The translations under genes and the position numbers were made by a program. This document shows positions 1 through 11,500 of a stretch of DNA of 16,716 bases, piece by piece (the first letter of the stretch is position 1; each line of letters begins with the position of its first letter). The DNA lies in NCBI GenBank assembly GCA_003024985.2, contig PXIH01S0009787.1; one strand, given 5' to 3'. Below the pieces are notes generated by a model. The model was not told the origin of the DNA. It made no database searches and was given only the letters and a program-made list of their open reading frames with translations. The stretch comes from Euperipatoides rowelli (lineage: Eukaryota; Onychophora; Udeonychophora; Euonychophora; Peripatopsidae).

Positions 1-100
1 AAACAGAAAATAATGACATGTATTCAAAAAAAATTTTTCAAATAAAGATTTAGCACTTTGAATATTTTAATGAGTGTTAATATTTGCTAATCTTTATTTT

Positions 101-150
101 TGCGAATATATGACTGTCGCGAAACTCGCGGAAATATTACTTTCGCGAAA
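101..150. repeat. CpG-dense cluster of CGCGAAA-type motifs
   Basis: Seven CpGs fall within about 50 bp, in a window where 300-bp stretches can have none. The unit TCGCGAAA or TCGCGGAAA appears three times (118-124, 126-134, 143-150), plus a TGCGAATA variant at 101. TTTCGCGAAA at 141-150 is a perfect 10-bp palindrome. It may be a fragment of a dispersed repeat or a protein-binding site cluster. Confidence 0.5.
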
Positions 151-474
151 AAAAATCCATATATACAGTATTTTTATTTATTTTAGATTAATAGGGCATG
201 TTGATTAATGAGGTGCCGGATAACAAAGTTTTATCTGCATATATAAAGTTAAACCAAGGATTANGACATTAACAGGCACAACATAACAACTTCATGATAC
301 TAATTTAAAATTGTAACAGAAAAGAATAAATTCAAGTGGAACCATTTACAACAGTTTAGTGCCTAAATAGTTTAAAACTATTTTTTAATTTTAAAGCATA
401 ACTTTAACATAAGAGAATCGATAAACTTCAGTTTTATAGCCAAGTTTCTTTTGTGAATTTGAAAGATTATTTAC

Positions 475-557
475 CTTATCATCTTCAAGACTGTTGAGAA
501 TGAATAAGTCTGTTCACATAAGATGCAGAAAGACAGTTCATATTACACTCGGTTTGT
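475..557 (-). other. Candidate 83-nt mini-exon with good splice sites, coding status unclear
   Basis: The minus strand has an acceptor (AATTTATTGCAG) ending at 558 and a donor (GATAAG then GTAAAT) starting at 474, framing 83 nt. All three frames hit a stop. Frame 0, the one the giant exon would join, stops after T-N-R-V. The longest frame gives QTECNMNCLSASYVNRLIHSQQS (the run is split here only by frame choice) and would need a different entering phase. It could be a terminal or alternative coding exon, a noncoding exon, or chance. Confidence 0.2.
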
Positions 558-1762
558 CTGCAATAAATTAAATTATTTTGTTGATGCATATGTTTGCAAT
601 CGCGGAAATTTAGTTTAAATAGTCTTCCTAATATGAATGCGACAAGTTTTTTTTTCTTAATTTGGATAGTTGTTTTCAAAGTAATAAACAAAGCAAAATT
701 TATTTTCCACATAAACAAGTTTCAAAGTGAACAAACAATTTTTCAAAAGATTAATTTCTCAAGATTCATAAAATAGTAGTTGCTGAGAATTAAGATCGAT
801 TGTCGATAACAAATATGAACTAACATAGTTTAAACTATTATAAAAATCAAATAAATCTTAATAATAAATAAAAATTATTTTGTTGATGTTTAAAGATAAC
901 ATACTGTATGTAATAAGCAGATCGTACTTAATTAGACTTCTAAACTGGTTTCACAATTTGCATCAATCATATTAAAATAAGTAATGGCAGTTTAGTGTAG
1001 TTAAACGACCAACATTTAAGAGGGTGAAAAGCTACAATTTAGCTAAAATATAAAGTTATATCAATACACATTCATCACAGAAAGGATTACTGAAAATGGT
1101 AAACATATGCTGTATTTGTCCTGTAGATATTATTGATCATAATAAATAGGAAAAGAAAGACTAACTTTTATACGAAGTCAGTCTAACTTTATATAATAAT
1201 AAAAAATTAGAACATCAATGGAATATGGAATAATTCATTTCAAATTTTTACAAAATATCTGTGGTTTCTTCATAAAATCTTCAAGAAGACTTTAGTGCTA
1301 TTGACGGTAACATACGGATTTAAATATATTGTAGCATCACAAAAATATTAGGTATTCACACAGGACAAGGTTAGAAGCAAATTAAAATAAAGGAATGCCA
1401 AATTATTATAGTTATATTTTTTTAAAGATAAAATAAAATGATTGTAAAATGATTTTTAAATAATAAAATAAACTCATTTCAAATTTATATGCTAACAAGC
1501 AAAATGAAGAGACAGAACTAAAGTATGTTTTCCAATTCTGTAACTAATATTGGCATTATTCAGCAGTAGAATCAGTATTGGCTTGCTCCAATTTGTAGTT
1601 AAAGACCAATAAAAAAATATGTAAATAAACTTTAAAATAATGAAGGATTTGAGACAAAAATGTAGTCCTTTATAAAAATAAACATAAAAAAAAATTAATT
1701 TTTCAAAAAAAATATATTAATATGCCAGGAATGAATGTTATTTTATAAGGAAAAAGATCATT

Positions 1763-1785
1763 AAATAAATAAATAAATAAATAAA
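1763..1785. repeat. (AAAT)n microsatellite
   Basis: AAAT is repeated about five and a half times without interruption. It is an ordinary AT-rich simple repeat in noncoding sequence. Confidence 0.9.
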
Positions 1786-2372
1786 AGATGTGTAAAATAT
1801 AAAAAAAAAAGTGTAGCCTAATGAAAAACTGTTCTAATAACCATTATTTGACACAAATAGAGTCAATAGAACTTCAAACTTACAGCATATTAAAACATTA
1901 ATAGGAAATTCTGCTTTATTTTTAATAGTGATTTCTCACATTATAAATTTGATACCTATATTAAAATATAAATTGTATTTATATTCTATAGTTGGAACTT
2001 TTATCTTCTGAGGCTGTGTTTTACTTAACCTTTTAAAAACAAAATGAACAATTTTCTTTATATCTTTCATTACGCTGGGTTAGAAATGTTTTAAAAACAA
2101 TAAGATCGATGGATTAAAAAAAACAATAATATCAAAAAATGAATAAACCATATTAATGAATGGATAGGAAAAGATACATGTTAGTGTATGCAATGTGTAA
2201 ATATTTAACAATGGTATAACAATATTATATCTATAAGAAAATGCTTATGAATATATTGCCAATTAAAATTTTCATGCAAACAAGAAACATTCTAAAACTA
2301 AATAAACAAAAATAAAATATTAAGATTTAATCTAAACCCCATAACTCTTAAATATTGATACACCTATTAGGA

Positions 2373-2378
2373 ACTTAC
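2373..2378 (-). other. Splice donor at the 3' end of the giant exon
   Basis: On the minus strand the coding sequence reads CTGAAATGT then GTAAGTTCC. GTAAGT is the full intronic donor consensus. The intron falls after the third base of the Cys codon (phase 0). Reading through adds only Val-Ser-Ser before a stop at 2367-2369, which cuts helix 2 of the bHLH short, so splicing here is much more plausible than a real C-terminus. Confidence 0.8.
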
Positions 2379-2522
2379 ACATTTCAGAATATCTATTTTT
2401 GCAGGAGGATCATTCGGGCATTCTTCAAAAGCTTTCCTGTCTTCCCTTAATTCTTTTGAAAGCTTATGAAATAATCTTTTTTGTTGAGCTCGTCGTTGCT
2501 TTTCAAATTCACGATGGCGTTC
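2379..2522 (-). other. bHLH DNA-binding/dimerisation domain, 5' part (split by an intron)
   Basis: Residues 4544-4591, at the end of the giant exon, read as a basic region followed by helix 1. H4546, E4550 and R4554 sit at the 5-9-13 positions that define E-box (CANNTG) binding class B bHLH proteins such as MAX, MNT and MGA. The RRAQQKRLFHKLSKEL stretch forms an amphipathic helix 1 with the usual Phe and Leu positions. A loop of about 12-15 residues follows, then AKIDILK, which matches the start of helix 2 (a basic residue, then I-L, as in R-A-Q-I-L of MAX). The exon ends one residue later, so the rest of helix 2 and any leucine zipper must come from a downstream exon. The loop looks several residues longer than in MAX. 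The domain was assigned by eye, not by an HMM. Confidence 0.75.
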
Positions 2523-5500
2523 AGTAATTGAAATTTGTTCACCACATCCATTCTTTAATTCTATATTATCTTTAAGTGATGAGTTAATAGCGATATCAAA
2601 TGATTCATCATAAAAGTCATCATCATTACTTTCCATTTGTTCATCTGGAGGTAAAGGCTTTGATCTAAGAGGTGATTTACGACGATGTTTTCGATTTGGC
2701 TGAACATGATTTGCTACTTCTACATGCATTGTAAAATCCAACTTAGGCTGCTTTGCATTGCATCCATCATCATCATCATCAAATAATGATAAAGAATGAG
2801 AAGTTTTAGTTGATGATGTTTGGTGTTCATCAATAGAAATTGATATAATTGGAGGAATTGAAAGAGGATTTTCATTAATTTCAGTTTGTGTTATGCATGA
2901 TGAATTACAATCATCTAAACTTTCCAAATTTACAGTTTTAGAAAAACAACGACTTGGGTTTGGAAATGCAGCTTGAGTTTCTAATGAATCAATATGAGAC
3001 ACAGATATGGATGAAGAATTATAAATTTCATCTGATGCAGATGAAATATCCTTTTCATAATTTGAATCAATCTTAGTCCAAAGACTAGTGTTCTCAATAG
3101 TTTCCTGGTGGTCATTTTGATTTAATTTTAAGTCTGGAGTGTTTTTAACTACAATAGATATTTGAGGAGGATCTTTTATACCACATAATCTTTTTTGTAA
3201 ATCTGATTTTTCAGAAATTTGATTACATTTTTCAGGAAATTCATTATTGTTTGGAGAAAGTTCTTGATGAATTTTTAAACTATTGTCTAGGAATTCATCT
3301 TCTGTAAATAGAGATTTTGTCACTATGCCCTCCTTAATTTGAGCATTTGACAATCGATTAGACAGATGTGGAGGAAGTTTGATAGGTTTCACTTGCTGCT
3401 CCAATCCCATCATTTTTTTATATTCCTGCCAATTAGTAGGAACTTTGGGTTTAGATTCACCTGAAATGGAATTAATTGATTCTTTGTTTAATCCAGTAGA
3501 ATGTGAATGTATATTACTTTTAACCTCAATCAATGATGTAAATACCTTACCTTCTGAATCTTTTAAAATTTGAAATGCACTGTTATTAACTGAAAATGTT
3601 TGTTTGCCTTGAGAAATGCATATTTTAGATTCAATTTTAGGAACCCTTTTATTACTTTCACATTCATTTGAAAGCAAAGGATATTTTTCAGAATTTTGAA
3701 TTGTTACAGCTGAGGAGTTTTCTAGAACATATTCTTTGTCAGGCAGCTCTATAAGTTTTTGATTATGTTTCTGTGTTATATACTGAATTGTCTCTGCTAA
3801 AGAATTGCTAACCAAATCTGTATTTTTGTTAGTTGTAATAGCCTGATCGCTAATAAATTTATCTGATACCTGTTGAAGGTGTAATGGATTGCTGTTGGGT
3901 TTAAAATTTATATCATCGATTGGATCAATACTGCCATGAATTTGATTACAATTAGGCAAGATTGAATTTTTATTTACAACAATTGTATCAGTTAATTGAA
4001 TTTTATTTGGTAAAGAGGAATCTGGCCGATTAGTCGATGATCCATTAGACTGACAATCAATACTAAAATTATTTTCTTGAGGACAAATTGTAATTATCTT
4101 AGGAGAAAGTATGCCATTATCCTTTTCAGTCATTTCTTTGTTCTTTTCACAAAATGTAATTTCATTGGAAACATTATTCTCTGACAAAATACATGCTTTG
4201 GACTTTGCATAATTTTCTTTCAATTGAAGCTCTGATCTTTTTTTGTTATTCTTAAATTTGGATATTCCAGATAAAGATGTTTTACAGGACTCAGACCAAA
4301 ATAGTGGACTAATAGTCTTAGTGTTTAAAGTAAATATTTTTGAATGAATTTTATTATTTTTTCCAATTGCTTTTTTACAATCTTCCAATCTTTGACAAAT
4401 AACAATTGGTTGTATATTGTTAAAAGTCTTGGATAAATTTGATAAAGACATTATATTGCGATATTTCTCAAAATAGTTCTTTTGATGAAATTTTGAGTTC
4501 AAGAATAAATCCATTCCAGTATTTTTTACATTCATAGTATTTGATGATTTTGATGCTTTTAGATTTTTACATTTTTGTATAGTGAAGTTATCACTTAGTT
4601 TTTTATTGCAAAAAGTAATTAACATTTCCTTTCCAGTTTGTTTAGTGATATTGCCTTCCTTAACATTGTTAGGAAGCTCTGTAGTAGGACATAACTGCAC
4701 TCTGCTTGAGATATTAGTTTCTTTTACATTTTGATTATTTTTTGGCTGATTATGATATTTAATAGCTTGGAGTTCTATGTAATTACCAGAGCTAGAACAA
4801 TTACTAACTATTTTTGAAATGGTTTCATCCATTGAAGTTAAAGATTGAGAAAGTACATCTTTTTCTTTTATATTATTAACATTTTTTTCTTCAATTGATG
4901 GAATGTTATTAGTTAAACATATTCTTTTAGTGCATTTAGAATGTTCCAAATCACAATTTTCCAATAATCTTTTCCTATTACAAATATTACATTCAGCATG
5001 ATCTTTTTTCAATAACATTTCATGGTTTTTATTTGAATTCATTTTCATATCACTTTGTATAAAGTTGCTTTTTTGTAAAGATTCAGAGTCATTTTTAGAA
5101 TATAAAATTTTTTGATTAGTACTAATTATTGACAGATCTGAACAGTTATCCATTTTTTCTTTATCAAAAACAGAATTGTGATGAGATTTTAAGGGCTTTT
5201 GTTTTTTTCCATTATTTGGATTAATAACAGATTTTTCCTTATCCTTTTCCAAGGAAATTTTCATATTTTCATTCTTTTTAGTCTTTGGATTAATAATTAC
5301 AGATTTTTCTTCATCACTTTCAAAGGATCCTTTTTTATTGTCACATTTTTTGGGCAACACATATACTGGAATGGCACTTTTAATTGTTGTCACACCAGCT
5401 TGAACACTCAAAGCAGATTTAGGCACAAGATAGCCCACAATTGGCATTGAACCAGTGTCTCTATTTTTTGCTTGCAATTTTTCAGATAAAGTGTCCATAG

Positions 5501-8500
5501 ATGAAACTATTTTATTCCTGTTGTGTTTATAAGCTTTCATTAAATTAAGAACTGTACCACTAACACCATTTACTTCAATAATATTTTGACCAACTAAAAA
5601 CCGGCACGGAAAGACTTCACAAGGTATAGATTCTAACAAACAATTGGTAATAAATTTAACAATTTGGGGCTGAAGAGCTCTCCACATTTCTGGAGGAAGT
5701 GCTTCCTGAATACTTGAAGGAATACAATTATCAAGAAAATTTTTATTGTGATACCCAGAAAGACATTTTTTTACATTTAAATGCATATCTTCGATATTTA
5801 TAGAAGGTATAACATCATTTTTATCTACTAATTTACTTGTTAATAACTGATGTTTAGGTTGATTATGTTCTAATCTGTCTGTCATTATTTGCAAAGGTAA
5901 TTTGCTAGATTTATCTCCAATCAACTGATTGCCAATCATAAATTGTGAATCGGGCTTATTTTTCATATGATTAGATACCTCTGCTCTACTGGGAACATGT
6001 GTAATTAACTTGTCAGTATCACCATTAAACTGTGAATTGTTCAAATTATTTTTAAATGGCTGATAATTATCTGTGATCAGAGTGGCTGATTCATTTAATG
6101 CCATAATAGATGAATTATCTGATATTTTAGAAGTTGCAGCTGTAATTTCTACAGGGATTTTAGAAACTGATTTGTTTATGCTCTTGTCATGTATAGTAGC
6201 TGTCATTTGAGAAATGGGTTCATGTGTCACATTATATGTCAAAGTAGTATCTGGGATTTGAGAAACTATTTCTTCTGTTACTTTACGAGATGACAAAGTT
6301 TGAAATATATTAGGAAAATCCAATATATCTGTCACTTTATGAGATGTATTAAATTCCAGTTGAGAGAATGACATATCTGACCCTTTAAGGGGTGATAAAT
6401 TCCCACTGTTGGTTTGAGAAAATAAGTTACCCATCCTATTAGGAGGTGCTAAAATTCCAAATGGATTTTGAGAAATTAATTTATCATTTGATATACAAGG
6501 TGTTGAAACTTCAATTTTTGTTTGAGTATCTGGTATATTGATTAACTCATGATACAACACACTTCCAGTTGTGTTTTGATAATCTAATATATCATTAGAA
6601 TCATGATGTGATAACATTTCTTCGATTGCTGGATAAATTGATTTACCTAATGATTCATGAGGTATTGTTTGATAATATGAATTTCCAGTTATGGTTTGGT
6701 TATAAGATTTGTTTGTTACAGTCTGATGTGATAAAATTTCAACTTGTGAAACTGCTATTTGAGAAACAGAATCACTGTTAATGCTATCTATGACTTGCAA
6801 ATTATGTTTGTCTGCTGACTCATGTGATAAAATTCCAACTTTTGATTGAGACATTGAACTGCTTGCTGGTGAAGAAGGAGAAATATTTACAATTGATGTT
6901 TGGAAAATTGATTTGTTGGTTGATACTGGAGATAAAACTCTAATGGATGTTGGAGAAACTGGCTTCTCAAAGATTTCATAATTTGGCAAAAGTTCAACTG
7001 TTTTTGTAGAAATTGGCTTCTCTAATGGCTCAAGGGATTGAAAAATTTCAAATATTGATGTGGAACCTGTTTTTTCCATTGACTTACAAGATGATAAAAT
7101 TTCAATACTTGCTGGATAACTTGCTTTTTCTAATGGCTCAGGAGATGGTACACTTTCAAGTGTTGAGGATATTAGTTTGTTGACTGACTTATGAGGAGAT
7201 AATATTTTAAATGTTGGTGAAATTGATCTGTCTGTTAACTCTTCAGATGATAAAATTTTAACTGTGGTTAGAGAATCTGGTTTGTTTAGAGAGGATACAA
7301 CTTTAAATGTTGGAGAACATTTTTTCTCTATTGATTCATCATTGGTAGGGACATGCTTGTCCAAGTATTCATAAGTTTGTAAAGTTTTAACTGTTGTTGT
7401 AGAAAGTAGATTATCTATTGATTCACTAAATGGTAATAAGTCAATGTACTCATGATTGGATATAATATCTAATTCTGGAGAAACAAATTTATCTAATGAC
7501 TTATGAAGAGGTAAAATATCTTCTAATGAAGTAAATGATTTGTCTATTGATTCATTAGAAGGTAAAATTTTCAATGTGGTAGAAGAACTTGGAATGTCTA
7601 TTGATTCATGAGGGGATAAAATCTCAAATGTTGGAACAGGTTTGTCTCTGAAATTCTGAGGTTGTAAAATTTTAGCAGTTGGATAAATTGGCTTATTGAT
7701 TGATTCATGAGGAGATACAATTTCTACTATTGGAGAAACCACTTTTTCTATTGACTCATGAAGAGATTTTTCTAGTGTTGGAATAAGTAATTTATCTGTC
7801 GATTCAGGACAAGATAACATTTCTACTGCTGAATAAACTGGTTTATCTGTTGGCTCATTAGCAGAAAACATTTCTACTGTTGAAGAATTGTCTAATGACT
7901 CATGATGGGACAAGGAATCAACTACTGATTTTGTTATGGACTCATAAGGTTGTACAATTTCAATTGGATGAGAAACATGACATGTTGAAAAACTTGATAT
8001 ATCAGTTGATTCACAAGGAGATATAATTTTATTTGTTGGAATTGGCTTGTCTCTGCAGGCGTGAAGCTGTAAAATTTCAAATGTTGGCTCATTAGATGGT
8101 AAAATTTCTAGAGATGAAGAAACTAGCTTGTTTAATGATTCATGATCAGATAAAGTTTCCATTTGAAAAAGATTGTTGATTGATTCATTGTCAGATACAA
8201 TTTGTATTGTTGAAGAAGTTGGTTTGTTTAATGACTCAGGAGGGGATAGCCTATCATCAACTATCACAGGAATGGAGTTTATTATTGGACGCAGTGATTG
8301 GTTTATTGAATCATTAGCAGTTTCTATTGTTATTGTTAGAGGCAATGGCTTGTCTATTGATTCATGCCGAGATTCCATTTCTATTGTTGGCGGACTTGGT
8401 ATATCTATTGATTCACGAGGGAATTCCCTTTCTAATATTGGAGGAACTGATTGATTTAATGAACAATGAAGTGATTGCATATCTGTTATTAGAGAACCTG

Positions 8501-11500
8501 ATTTATTTACTGACTCAAGAGGGGATTCCATTTCTATTATTGGAGGACCTAACTGGTCTGTTGAATCAGGAGAGCATTCCATTTCTGCTGTTAGAGAATT
8601 CAATTTATTTACTGANTCATGAAAATATTCCATGTCTATTGTTTCAGAATCAGATTTTTCTAATAATTCTTGATGTGATAAAATTTTTATTGATGACACC
8701 AACTGGTCTATTGGAATCGTTGTTGAAGGAACTGGGCTATCCATTGAATCATCAGAAGATAAAATTAGTGTAGGAGAAATGGCTTTATTTTCCAATTTAT
8801 GAGGTGTTAATTTTTTGGATAATGTTTGAAAATCATATTTTTCTGTTTCTATATCAGGTAATACAGTTCTGACAGTTGCCTGTTGAACTAATCCTGCTAT
8901 ATTATCACACAACAATGAATTAGCAACTGTGGTTTGAGAAACTGAACCGTCTTTTGCATTACAACTCATGCCAGTAGCAACTGTAGTTTTTGACAATGAA
9001 TTATATTTTGTCTCCTGAGGAAATAAAGTTTCCATTATACTACCTGATATGGATTTCTTTGGTGATTGAAGTTCTGTTCTATTTTTTAAAACTGGCTTAT
9101 TAAAAGTTTCATTTAGTGAAGTTTCATTAGGTGGTGCAAATTCATTTGTAACACCAGGAAATAACTGATTCACCACCTCAGAAGAACAATAATTAGAATC
9201 GTCATTAGATAGTGCAGCTGATATTTTATTTTGAGTAAGAGGCTTATTAGAAGTTTCAACAGATGTAACAATTTCATCATTTGCTTTCATAGTCAATTTG
9301 TTATTTTTCACTTCAAAATCTAGATATTCAAATTTATTGGATGTAAGTTGTTCACAGTTGGACTGTTCAGATGTTATTAAGTCATTAGAAGATGATGGAT
9401 TGGGAACATTTAATTTGATTGGAGTTTGAAATTCTGAACTTTGTTTATAATCATGATTTGCANTATTCAAGTTGACTTCTGATTTGGTNGAAGCACTGCT
9501 GGCTGAGGACAGGGTTTCTACATTGGCTTGAAAATTAATTGGATTTGAACGATTTCCATGCTGTTGAAAATTGGTTTTTACAAGTACATGTTGACTTTGA
9601 GAATTCATTTGCGATGTATGAATGCTGGTTTGAACACTTAGTGTTTTAGATTGCAGTGCCTGAACACTAATTTGCACATTAACTGATGGTAATTCATTCT
9701 TTCCATTAGTTCCTGGATCAGGCTCAGTTGAATTGATGATATGAGGTTTACTGAAGGTTTCACTGTTATCAATAGGTTTCACAGCCATAATGGGACGTCC
9801 CTTATCATCCCATCCTAGATTTTTAGATAACATGTTCTCATAAAGAACTGGTTCAACTGTGGCACTATTATTTGGATAAACATCTAAATCAATAGCATTT
9901 CTTTGTGATACCATTTCAGGATTTCTGTTGCTATTTTGAAAGGTCCAACTCATAGAGTCCAATATTTCTTTATTATTTTCAAATCTTGGTAAATATTTTA
10001 TAACGCTAGGTATAACTTGTGAAGAAGTATGATTTGAGCTACCTGATGAAGAAGTTGTTCTTGTATCCAATAGTTTATCTTTGCTTTCATTAGTAGAGCT
10101 TTGAGGATTAGATATTTCAATTGATTCTAAGGGATTTCTTTGAATGAGTTGATTTTGTTCATGACAATAGTCTGGCAAAGTATTTATTTCACGGATATTA
10201 TTCAAAGTGGTATGATTTTTAGCCTCTTCTAAAATGTTGTTAATCAGTTTATCACAGTATTTTTTATAATGTTGCTGTAATTTCTCTTGCTGATTTAATT
10301 TCAGAGTCAAAGAGTCGGATACCTGTTGGTTTGTTAATGTACTTCTTTTATTAGTTGCTAATAAATCCATTTCTCTATCTGGAGTAGACAATAGTCTAGA
10401 GTTTTTAACTGATGAAGATATACTATTGCCTTTCTGATTAATATTCATTGGTTGTGAAGGAAAAGAAGAATTTCTAATTAAGGAATGATTTGAATATTGT
10501 ATACTTCCTTCATCTATTGTAATTGGTAGTTGAAGTGATGCTTTGATTGTATTTTTGTTACCATTACCACAAGATGTACAGTCTGAAGAGCAATAAGAAG
10601 GTGTTTGATTAGAAGTTTTAAAATTATGGTTATTTTTGGCATTTAGTGATGATCCAAGAAAAGGTCTAAATGATTTAAGATCCCTTGGTATAGTTACTTG
10701 TAATCCTTTATCTCTAATATCCATTAATCTTGCCTTAGCAGCTTCATCCTTGGGACATGTTTTTATAAGACAAAGTGGTTGGTTATATGAATTATCTTCC
10801 TGTAGCTGTAAAGAATCTGAAATTAATGGATATAAGTGATTTGGTTTATTTCCAAATAGTTTTTTAGCTTCTCTATCAGAAGCAGTATTCAAAATCACAT
10901 TTCTTCTTTNCTGTGGATATTTATCAGAATTTGATACGGTCACTAACATATGGCCTTTTGTATTAGATATAAATTTTAAATGAGAAGAAAGAGATTGCTG
11001 ATTAATTTGATCTGGCCTTGAATGTAATAATGGCTTCGTAGTAATTGGTTTGGACATAGTACTAGGTAAATCCTTTTGCCAGTTGGACACTGTAGGGCTA
11101 TGATATTCAGAATGCGTTATTTTATCTTTATAATGTGATAATTTTGCTTCAAACATATGGGATGGAATATGTCTTAATGTGTGAGGTTCCATTATTCTTG
11201 TGGCATGATTAAGAGGTTCAGGTATATAATTATTTTTTGTATAAGGTCTAGGTATTTCTTTTTGCCAATTGCAATTAGGATCATATGATTGGGCATTAGA
11301 ATAGGATGAAAAGGCATTATTAGTTGTGATATTATGGCTTGTGCTTTCAGATGTCGATTTTAAAATTTGATTTCGTCTCACATTAGTAGTTAAATCTAGA
11401 GGTTGTGACAAGGATTTATTTTGCTTATCCGAAATATAAATATTAGTGTCTGAAATATTATGACTTGAAGTATATTTATTTGTTTTTTGTGATATATTTG

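Larger units (their letters stand above)
1..2378. other. Downstream intron and flank; no confident coding exon
   Basis: The sequence is very AT-rich and broken by stops on both strands. I looked on the minus strand for a phase-0 exon completing bHLH helix 2 and found none that fits. Several acceptor-like sites (ATCTACAG near 1115, TTTTCAG near 1085, CCCAG near 2076, TATTTTAG near 1045) lead quickly to stops or to peptides unlike helix 2. The recognisable items are the CpG cluster at 101-150, the mini-exon candidate at 475-557 and the AAAT repeat near 1770. Confidence 0.6.

Noticed and set aside
485-776. Overlapping minus (77 codons) and plus (60 codons) ORFs
   Set aside because: Both are AT-driven low-complexity peptides. 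The minus one spans a likely intron-exon boundary near 558, so it is not a continuous gene.
825-838. Perfect 14-bp palindrome ATAGTTTAAACTAT, with a similar near-palindrome at 366-382
   Set aside because: Short AT-rich palindromes are expected by chance at this base composition.
1262-1345. Short minus-strand open stretch YFCDATIYLNPYVTVNSTKV
   Set aside because: It is bounded by stops with no acceptor in range. It is only about 25 codons and does not resemble bHLH helix 2.
1559-1620. Minus-strand peptide ending NYKLEQANTDSTAE then stop, which looks like a protein C-terminus
   Set aside because: No pyrimidine-rich acceptor opens this frame, and the phase cannot be tied to the giant exon donor. 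Probably chance.
2370-2378. Val-Ser-Ser as the natural C-terminus of the protein
   Set aside because: These codons are the GTAAGTTCC of a consensus donor, and stopping there would truncate the bHLH in helix 2.
8173-8773. Two overlapping plus-strand ORFs of 93 and 148 codons, Leu/Ile-rich
   Set aside because: They lie antisense to the repeat field. Their periodic leucine pattern is the mirror of the ESIDKP repeats, and they have no independent support.
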